A stretch of 10,432 nt of DNA from CAZYYO01 sp964650965. GTDB taxonomy: Bacteria > Bacillota > Clostridia > Lachnospirales > Lachnospiraceae. Of the stretch, positions 6,785 to 10,432 are shown in pieces. The translations under genes were made by a program, and so were the position numbers. Location of the stretch: assembly GCA_964650965.1 (NCBI GenBank), contig CAZYYO010000074.1, positions 1 to 10,432 on the forward strand, read 5' to 3'. Each line of letters begins with the position of its first letter. The first letter of the stretch is position 1. The notes beneath the pieces are model-generated. The model worked only from the letters and a program-made list of their open reading frames with translations. It did no database searches and had not been told where the DNA came from.

Positions 6785-7340
6785 AGGAATGGCTTGTAAA
6801 AGAAAGGCATGTAAGGGAAAGGCATGTAAGGGAATGGCATGTAAGGGTATGGCATGTAAGGGGATGCATATGCTTGGAAATATTCTTCTGGTTCTTATGA
6901 TTTTGTTTTGTGTTCCCATCACAGTGCCAAGAATCTTGGGACATCAGATATACCATGTGATTAGCGGCAGCATGGAGCCAGCCATTCCAATGGGAAGCTT
7001 AGTCTATACAGCTCCCATTGCACCGGATGAAATAAAGCCAGGTGATGTGATTGCCTTCTATTCCAAGGAATCTCCCACCGCAATCACACACCGGGTGGTG
7101 GAGCATCTTGCCGAGTCAAAAGAATATATCACCAAGGGTGATGCAAATGAGAAGAAAGACCGCGACCCAATTCCATATGACAATTATATTGGAAAGGTGA
7201 CACTGCATGTTCCATATTTCGGATATTGGTTTGCGATATTTACATCTTCCCTTGGAAAAATCATGGCTGGAGCTATCATCGCGTTATGCATTTTCTTACA
7301 TCTGATTGCAAATCGTATGGAGAAAAAGAAGGAATTTTGA
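6750..7340 (+). CDS. sipW: SipW-type (ER-type) signal peptidase I
   Basis: This membrane serine peptidase should remove signal peptides of the TasA-like proteins in this operon. Read from the ATG at 6750 it has 196 residues. A membrane segment (about 42-60) precedes HVISGSMEPAIPMGSL with catalytic Ser74 (codon 6969). TAITHRVV carries His114 (codon 7089), the His that replaces the Lys of ordinary bacterial type I peptidases. ITKGDANEKKDRDPI supplies the conserved Asp region. A second membrane segment is at about 168-188, then a short basic tail. The start is uncertain. ATG 6750 has AGGAG at good spacing and adds a Lys/Cys-rich cytoplasmic tail containing the five repeat units. ATG 6870 has AAGGGG six bases upstream and gives 156 residues beginning MLGNILLVLM, the length and start usual for this family. 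Enzyme identity is secure; the N-terminus is not. Confidence 0.93.
   Translation: MPFPIRKRKMNKGMACKRKACKGKACKGMACKGMACKGMHMLGNILLVLMILFCVPITVPRILGHQIYHVISGSMEPAIPMGSLVYTAPIAPDEIKPGDVIAFYSKESPTAITHRVVEHLAESKEYITKGDANEKKDRDPIPYDNYIGKVTLHVPYFGYWFAIFTSSLGKIMAGAIIALCIFLHLIANRMEKKKEF
6789..6863 (+). repeat. Tandem array of five 15-base units at the start of the signal peptidase gene
   Basis: The units start at 6789, 6804, 6819, 6834 and 6849. The core is (A)(A/T)GGCATGTAAGGG(A). The first unit (ATGGCTTGTAAAAGA) is the most diverged. Units 2 and 3 are identical, and units 4 and 5 differ from each other at the last base only. In the peptidase frame each unit reads Met/Lys-Ala-Cys-Lys-Gly/Arg, giving five Cys spaced five residues apart. 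Because the unit is a multiple of three, gain or loss of a unit keeps the frame. Units 2-5 also carry AAGGG, and units 1, 4 and 5 start with ATG, but the AAGGG-to-ATG gap inside the array is only about one base. Only the last AAGGGG (6858-6863) is well spaced from an ATG, at 6870. Confidence 0.93.
6858..6863 (+). promoter_or_regulatory. Candidate ribosome binding site for the short form of the signal peptidase
   Basis: AAGGGG at the end of the last repeat unit lies six bases before ATG 6870. It pairs with the anti-Shine-Dalgarno sequence with one wobble. The site is created by the repeat, so repeat number sets how far it stands from the upstream reading frame. Confidence 0.5.
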
Positions 7341-7386
7341 AAGACATAATTAGAAATAATCTCATATAAGCCCTCGTTTTGTGGTA

Positions 7387-7396
7387 TGCTATACAT
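7387..7396 (+). promoter_or_regulatory. Possible extended -10 promoter for rnr
   Basis: TGCTATACAT contains an extended TG and a TATACA hexamer at 7390-7395. No good -35 hexamer is found 16-18 bases upstream. It lies in the 145-base gap between the fibre operon and rnr, about 85 bases before the rnr start, and would place a transcript start near 7402, within the small inverted repeat at 7399-7413. Confidence 0.35.
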
Positions 7397-7398
7397 AG

Positions 7399-7413
7399 AT
7401 GCACAAAGTGCAT
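7399..7413 (+). promoter_or_regulatory. Small perfect inverted repeat in the rnr leader
   Basis: ATGCAC (7399-7404) and GTGCAT (7408-7413) are perfect complements around AAA. The repeat sits where a transcript from the possible -10 element would begin, so it could be an operator or a 5'-end hairpin. At six base pairs it may also be chance. Confidence 0.35.
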
Positions 7414-7485
7414 GCAAAAGAGGATACTATAGAATGTAAGAGAATGGCAGCGGATTCACAAGTTGGATGGCTGCGAGGTAGCAAT

Positions 7486-9645
7486 ATGAGAAAAGATAAG
7501 TTCGATGAAAGAAAAAAGATGGTATATGAATTCATCTGTGATGACATGTATGTACCAATGAAAATTAAAGAGATGTGCATTGTACTTGGGGTTCCAAGGG
7601 ATCAGAGAGAGGATCTAGTGGAAATCTTAAACCAGCTGATGGCAGAAGGCAAGATTGAGATAAGCAAGCGTGGAAAATACACGAAAGCCGAGAGTAAGAT
7701 TATCGCTGGCGTGTTTACCGCACATCCAAGAGGCTTTGGATTTGTAACCATCGAAGGGGAAGCAGACGACATCTTCATCCCGGCAGATAAGATAAACGGA
7801 GCCATGCACATGGATACGGTGCAGATCTCCATATCGCCGGCTACCACTGGAAAACGCAAAGAGGGTGCGGTAGTCAAGGTCTTAGAACGTGGCATGAACC
7901 AGGTGGTATGTACCTATGAATCCAGCAAGAATTTCGGATTCGCAGTTCCAGATAATCCAAAGTTCGGATCAGACATCTTCATCCCACTGGAACGCTCCAA
8001 AGGCGCAGTGGCAGGGCACAAGGTGGTTGTTGAGATTACGAATTATGGCAAGAACGATAAGAAACCAGAGGGAAAAGTCGTAGAGATTCTTGGACATATC
8101 AATGATCCAGGAACCGATATCTTATCCATTGTCCGTGCTTATGATCTTCCAGTGGAATTCTCTGAGAAAATCATGAACCAGGTGGAAAGAGTGGCAAGCG
8201 AAGTATCCGATGCAGATATGGCAGGTAGAATGGACATCAGAGACTGGCAGATGGTTACCATCGATGGCGAGGATGCGAAGGATTTAGATGATGCGGTATC
8301 GCTGACCATGGAAGAGGAGAATTACATCCTTGGCGTTCATATTGCGGATGTATCCAACTATGTGCAGGAGCATAGCGCCTTGGATGTAGAAGCGTTAGAC
8401 CGAGGCACCTCCGTGTATCTTGTAGACCGTGTAATTCCTATGCTTCCACATAAGTTGTCCAATGGAATCTGTTCTCTGAATCAGGGGGAGAACCGTCTGG
8501 CATTAAGCTGTATTATGACCATTGATCCAAAGGGAGAGGTCATCGACCATAAGATAGCAGAGACTGTAATTAAAGTGGACAGGCGAATGAGCTATACCTC
8601 CGTTAAGAAAATCTTAGAAGAGCATGATCCAGACGAAATCAAAGAATACGAAGCGCTTGTGCCAATGTTTGAGCGGATGCAGGAGCTGGCATCACTTCTT
8701 CGGAAAAAACGTATGAAGCGCGGCTCCATCGACTTCGATTTCCCAGAGACAAAGGTTATCCTAGATGACAAGGGCAAGCCAATCGATATCAAACCATACG
8801 ACCGCAATGTGGCAACGAAGATTATCGAGGACTTCATGCTGATTGCCAACGAGACCGTGGCTCAGGATTATTTCTGGCAGGAGATTCCATTTGTATATCG
8901 TACTCACGATAATCCTGACACAGAGAAAATCCATAAATTAGGAACCTTTATCAATAACTTTGGTTATACAATTCACATTGGACAGGACGAGATTCATCCA
9001 AAGGAATTACAGAAGCTTCTTATGAAAATAGAAGGCTCACCAGAGGAACCGCTCATCAGTCGACTGACACTGCGTTCCATGAAGCAGGCGAAGTATACCA
9101 CAATCAACTCTGGTCATTTTGGCCTGGCAACCAATTATTACTGCCACTTCACCTCACCAATCCGCCGTTATCCGGACTTACAGATTCACAGAATCATTAA
9201 GGAAAGCTTGCGGGGAAGAATGAATGGCAAACGAATGGAGCATTATGAGAAGATACTTCCAGATGTGGCAACCCATTCCAGCAAAATGGAACGGCGTGCA
9301 GATGAAGCAGAGCGCGAGACAGTGAAGCTGAAGAAAGTAGAGTTCATGGAGAGTCATGTTGGCGAGGTATTCGATGGTGTGATCTCTGGTGTAACGGAAT
9401 GGGGATTCTTTGTAGAACTTCCAAATACCGTAGAAGGTCTGGTGAGAGTGGCAGATATCAAGGGTGACTTCTATCATTATTATGAAGATACCTATGAGCT
9501 TGTTGGAGAAGTAACAAACAAGCGCTACAAGCTGGGGCAGAAAGTGAAGGTTGAGCTTGCTGCAACAGATAAGATCATGAGAACCATTGACTTTGTGCTG
9601 GCAGACGAGAGCAATGAGGAAGATGACACACACGCAGAGGTATAG
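7486..9645 (+). CDS. rnr: Ribonuclease R
   Basis: This is a 719-residue processive 3'-5' exoribonuclease of the RNase II/RNB family. It degrades structured RNA and, with SmpB-tmRNA, removes non-stop mRNA. An N-terminal winged-helix-like region (about 1-67) is followed by two cold-shock-type OB domains marked by RGFGFVTIEGEADDIFIP (about 75-125) and NFGFAVPDNPKFGSDIFIP (about 145-215). The RNB domain (about 250-590) has the metal-binding set Asp260, Asp266, Asp268 and Asp269 in DGEDAKDLDDAV, and the conserved YCHFTSPIRRYPDL (552-565). A C-terminal S1 domain spans about 620-705, and the tail is short and acidic. ATG 7486 is chosen because GAGGT at 7475-7479 lies six bases upstream and MRKDKFDERK starts the family-like domain. 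A longer frame opens at 7399 but has no ribosome binding site and overlaps the possible promoter. Confidence 0.97.
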   Translation: MRKDKFDERKKMVYEFICDDMYVPMKIKEMCIVLGVPRDQREDLVEILNQLMAEGKIEISKRGKYTKAESKIIAGVFTAHPRGFGFVTIEGEADDIFIPADKINGAMHMDTVQISISPATTGKRKEGAVVKVLERGMNQVVCTYESSKNFGFAVPDNPKFGSDIFIPLERSKGAVAGHKVVVEITNYGKNDKKPEGKVVEILGHINDPGTDILSIVRAYDLPVEFSEKIMNQVERVASEVSDADMAGRMDIRDWQMVTIDGEDAKDLDDAVSLTMEEENYILGVHIADVSNYVQEHSALDVEALDRGTSVYLVDRVIPMLPHKLSNGICSLNQGENRLALSCIMTIDPKGEVIDHKIAETVIKVDRRMSYTSVKKILEEHDPDEIKEYEALVPMFERMQELASLLRKKRMKRGSIDFDFPETKVILDDKGKPIDIKPYDRNVATKIIEDFMLIANETVAQDYFWQEIPFVYRTHDNPDTEKIHKLGTFINNFGYTIHIGQDEIHPKELQKLLMKIEGSPEEPLISRLTLRSMKQAKYTTINSGHFGLATNYYCHFTSPIRRYPDLQIHRIIKESLRGRMNGKRMEHYEKILPDVATHSSKMERRADEAERETVKLKKVEFMESHVGEVFDGVISGVTEWGFFVELPNTVEGLVRVADIKGDFYHYYEDTYELVGEVTNKRYKLGQKVKVELAATDKIMRTIDFVLADESNEEDDTHAEV

Positions 9646-9661
9646 AAAATGTAGTGAATTA

Positions 9662-9680
9662 TTAATTTTTTCAAAATTAA
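9662..9680 (+). other. AT-only inverted repeat after rnr
   Basis: TTAATTTT (9662-9669) and AAAATTAA (9673-9680) are perfect complements around TTC. The stem has no G or C and no following T-run, so it is a poor intrinsic terminator. It may be a weak 3' stem or simply AT-rich sequence upstream of the smpB promoter region. Confidence 0.3.
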
Positions 9681-9692
9681 ACCCACAGTTTA

Positions 9693-9721
9693 TTGCTTTT
9701 TCTCACAGAATCATATATTCT
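9693..9721 (+). promoter_or_regulatory. Possible sigma-A promoter for smpB
   Basis: TTGCTT (9693-9698) and TATTCT (9716-9721) are separated by 17 bases. The match is weak, 3/6 and 4/6 to consensus. The -10 hexamer lies inside the left arm of the inverted repeat at 9715-9765, which would make that repeat well placed for transcriptional control if the promoter is real. Confidence 0.3.
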
Positions 9722-9765
9722 ATAGTTCGGGCAAGGGAAATACACCGAACCCGAACATAGAATAT
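9715..9765 (+). promoter_or_regulatory. Long inverted repeat in the smpB leader
   Basis: The left arm is ATATTCTATAGTTCGGG (9715-9731) and the right arm is CCCGAACATAGAATAT (9750-9765). They pair over 16 base pairs with only A9724 bulged, around an 18-base loop. CCGAAC occurs twice in a row at 9745-9756, so GTTCGG on the left can pair with either copy, giving two alternative stems. No T-run follows, so this is not a standard terminator. It ends 16 bases before the smpB ribosome binding site. It could be an RNA leader structure in transcripts from rnr or a DNA operator over the possible promoter. Confidence 0.7.
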
Positions 9766-9781
9766 TTCAACAATTTCCGGG

Positions 9782-9788
9782 AAGGAGG
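9782..9788 (+). promoter_or_regulatory. Ribosome binding site that supports the TTG start of smpB
   Basis: AAGGAGG lies seven bases before TTG 9796. There is no nearby ATG in frame, and the protein read from this TTG begins MGKESKKLIANNKK, as SmpB proteins do. Confidence 0.9.
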
Positions 9789-9795
9789 AATAATC

Positions 9796-10263
9796 TTGGG
9801 AAAAGAGAGTAAGAAATTAATAGCGAACAACAAAAAAGTATTCCATGATTATTTCCTGGAAGAGACTTATGAAGCTGGCATCAGCCTGGCAGGGACAGAA
9901 GTGAAGTCCATGCGAATGGGCAAGTGCAGTATTAAAGAGTCCTTCATCCGTGTGGAGAATGGTGAGATCATTATCTATGGAATGCATATCAGTCCTTACG
10001 AGAAGGGGAATATCTTCAATAAGGATCCACTGAGACCTAAGAAGCTGCTTCTTCATAAGAGAGAAATTGAGAAGCTTATGAGCAAGATGGCAATCAAGGG
10101 CTATACAATCGTACCGGTTGAGGTGTACTTCAAAGGAAGTCTTGTAAAAGTGGAAATTGCTCTGGCAAAAGGTAAGAAATTATACGACAAGCGCCAGGAC
10201 ATTGCAAAGAAAGACCAGAAGAGAGAAGCAGAAAGAGATTTCAAGGTTCGCAATCTGGGCTAG
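9796..10263 (+). CDS. smpB: SsrA-binding protein SmpB
   Basis: This 155-residue protein binds the tRNA-like domain of tmRNA and delivers it to ribosomes stalled on mRNA without a stop codon. Its whole length matches the family: NKKVFHDYFLEETYEAGI near the start, then LAGTEVKSMRMGKCSIKESF, YGMHISPYEKGNIFN, DPLRPKKLLLHKREIEKL, KGYTIVPVEVYFK and LAKGKKLYDKRQDIAKKDQKRE. The basic C-terminal tail (about 132-155) is the part that enters the mRNA channel in known structures. The start is TTG with AAGGAGG upstream. The ssrA gene begins about 41 bases after the stop, so the protein and its RNA partner are adjacent and possibly on one transcript. Confidence 0.98.
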   Translation: MGKESKKLIANNKKVFHDYFLEETYEAGISLAGTEVKSMRMGKCSIKESFIRVENGEIIIYGMHISPYEKGNIFNKDPLRPKKLLLHKREIEKLMSKMAIKGYTIVPVEVYFKGSLVKVEIALAKGKKLYDKRQDIAKKDQKREAERDFKVRNLG

Positions 10264-10267
10264 GCAC

Positions 10268-10290
10268 GTAATCAGCCAATCAATGATTAC
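10268..10290 (+). promoter_or_regulatory. Stem between smpB and ssrA, possible processing site
   Basis: GTAATCA (10268-10274) and TGATTAC (10284-10290) are perfect complements around a nine-base loop. The stem starts four bases after the smpB stop and ends about 14 bases before the tmRNA 5' end. No T-run follows and no clear promoter is seen in the 41-base gap. A stem used in cleavage of a joint smpB-ssrA transcript is a reasonable inference. Confidence 0.45.
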
Positions 10291-10304
10291 AACAAATTAA
10301 ATAA

Positions 10305-10432
10305 GGGCTAGTAAAGGTTTCGACGGGGCATTTGCAGCTGGAGAAGCGAGTCGCATGCGATGCGTTAAATGGCAAAATTAAATTTAAACGCTAAAAACGA
10401 AAATTTAGCTTACGCAGCCTAGTCTGCGTTGT
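10305..10432 (+). ncRNA. ssrA: tmRNA (5' part; continues off the right edge)
   Basis: The sequence GGGCTAGTAAAGGTTTCGACGGGG from 10305 onward has the signature of a tmRNA 5' end: acceptor-strand GGGCUAG, then GGUUUCGAC of the tRNA-like domain. A pseudoknot-1-like GC-rich part follows (about 10333-10365), containing the perfect palindrome TCGCATGCGA at 10351-10360. The tag reading frame is next (10372-10422). The tag stop lies in a hairpin, ACGCAG (10412-10417) with CTGCGT (10424-10429), the same arrangement as in the E. coli tmRNA. The other pseudoknots, the 3' acceptor strand and CCA end are outside the window. The exact 5' base is uncertain by one (10304 or 10305). The RNA rescues stalled ribosomes together with SmpB, encoded just upstream. 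Confidence 0.96.
10372..10422 (+). other. ssrA: tmRNA proteolysis-tag reading frame
   Basis: From resume codon GCA at 10372 the frame reads AKLNLNAKNENLAYAA and stops at a single TAG (10420-10422). With the alanine carried by the tmRNA, the full tag would be one Ala longer. It ends LAYAA, whereas many tags end LALAA or similar. The C-terminal Ala-Ala needed by ClpXP-type proteases is kept. The resume codon was set by the only frame that ends correctly in Ala-Ala before a stop within the terminal hairpin, and by comparison with E. coli. Confidence 0.85.

Noticed and set aside
6789..6863. CRISPR array
   Set aside because: The units are 15 bases and directly adjacent, with no spacers and no cas genes nearby.
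6568..6956. Minus-strand open frames with Met-Pro-(Tyr/Phe) repeats opposite the 15-base array
   Set aside because: They are the complement of the tandem repeat and of the peptidase and MucBP-like genes, with no ribosome binding site and no family features.
7399..7485. N-terminal extension of RNase R from the ATG at 7399
   Set aside because: It has no ribosome binding site, an atypical sequence for the family and an overlap with the inverted repeat and possible promoter.
9662..9680. Intrinsic terminator after rnr
   Set aside because: The stem is entirely A/T and is not followed by a T-run, so I list it only as an inverted repeat.

Overview
The window looks like a low-to-moderate GC Gram-positive anaerobe of the Clostridia, most likely Lachnospiraceae. 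The evidence is strong AAGGAG-type ribosome binding sites, LPXTG-type wall anchoring, an ER-type (SipW) signal peptidase with cognate TasA-like substrates, and an rnr-smpB-ssrA cluster. All genes are on the + strand.

Positions 1-7340 hold a compact surface-fibre operon whose start lies off the left edge. It opens with the C-terminus of an LPXTG-type protein (1-123). Next come a sortase-assembled pilus backbone subunit with isopeptide-forming domains and an LPSTG signal (120-1643), a class C pilin-polymerising sortase (1721-2608), and a secreted pilin-like protein with no sorting signal (2577-3587). Two small TasA/camelysin-like proteins follow (3636-4181 and 4178-4945; the first has the clearer SipW-type signal). 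A secreted protein ending in a non-canonical VQTGD anchor (4956-5711) and a MucBP-like membrane protein with an Ala/Asn-rich stalk (5708-6784) come after them. The last gene encodes the SipW-type signal peptidase (6750-7340). Junctions are ATGA overlaps, overlaps of about 35 bases, or short gaps, so the genes are probably co-transcribed and partly translationally coupled. The gene set combines a covalent sortase pilus with a SipW/TasA-like secreted fibre module. The sortase and the peptidase are the two processing enzymes; the others are structural or surface parts.

The most unusual local structure is a tandem array of five 15-base units at 6789-6863, located at the start of the signal peptidase gene. 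If translated, it encodes a Cys/Lys-rich pentapeptide repeat. Every unit except the first also carries an AAGGG Shine-Dalgarno-like core, so changes in repeat number could alter either the protein N-terminus or translation initiation.

Positions 7341-10432 hold conserved ribosome-rescue genes: rnr (RNase R, 7486-9645), smpB (TTG start, 9796-10263) and the 5' part of ssrA (tmRNA, from about 10305 off the right edge). The visible tmRNA contains the complete tag reading frame (AKLNLNAKNENLAYAA, then UAG) and the hairpin around its stop codon. A 16-bp inverted repeat with one bulged base lies in the smpB leader and overlaps a possible promoter. A 7-bp stem lies between smpB and ssrA. No convincing intrinsic terminator is visible anywhere in the window.
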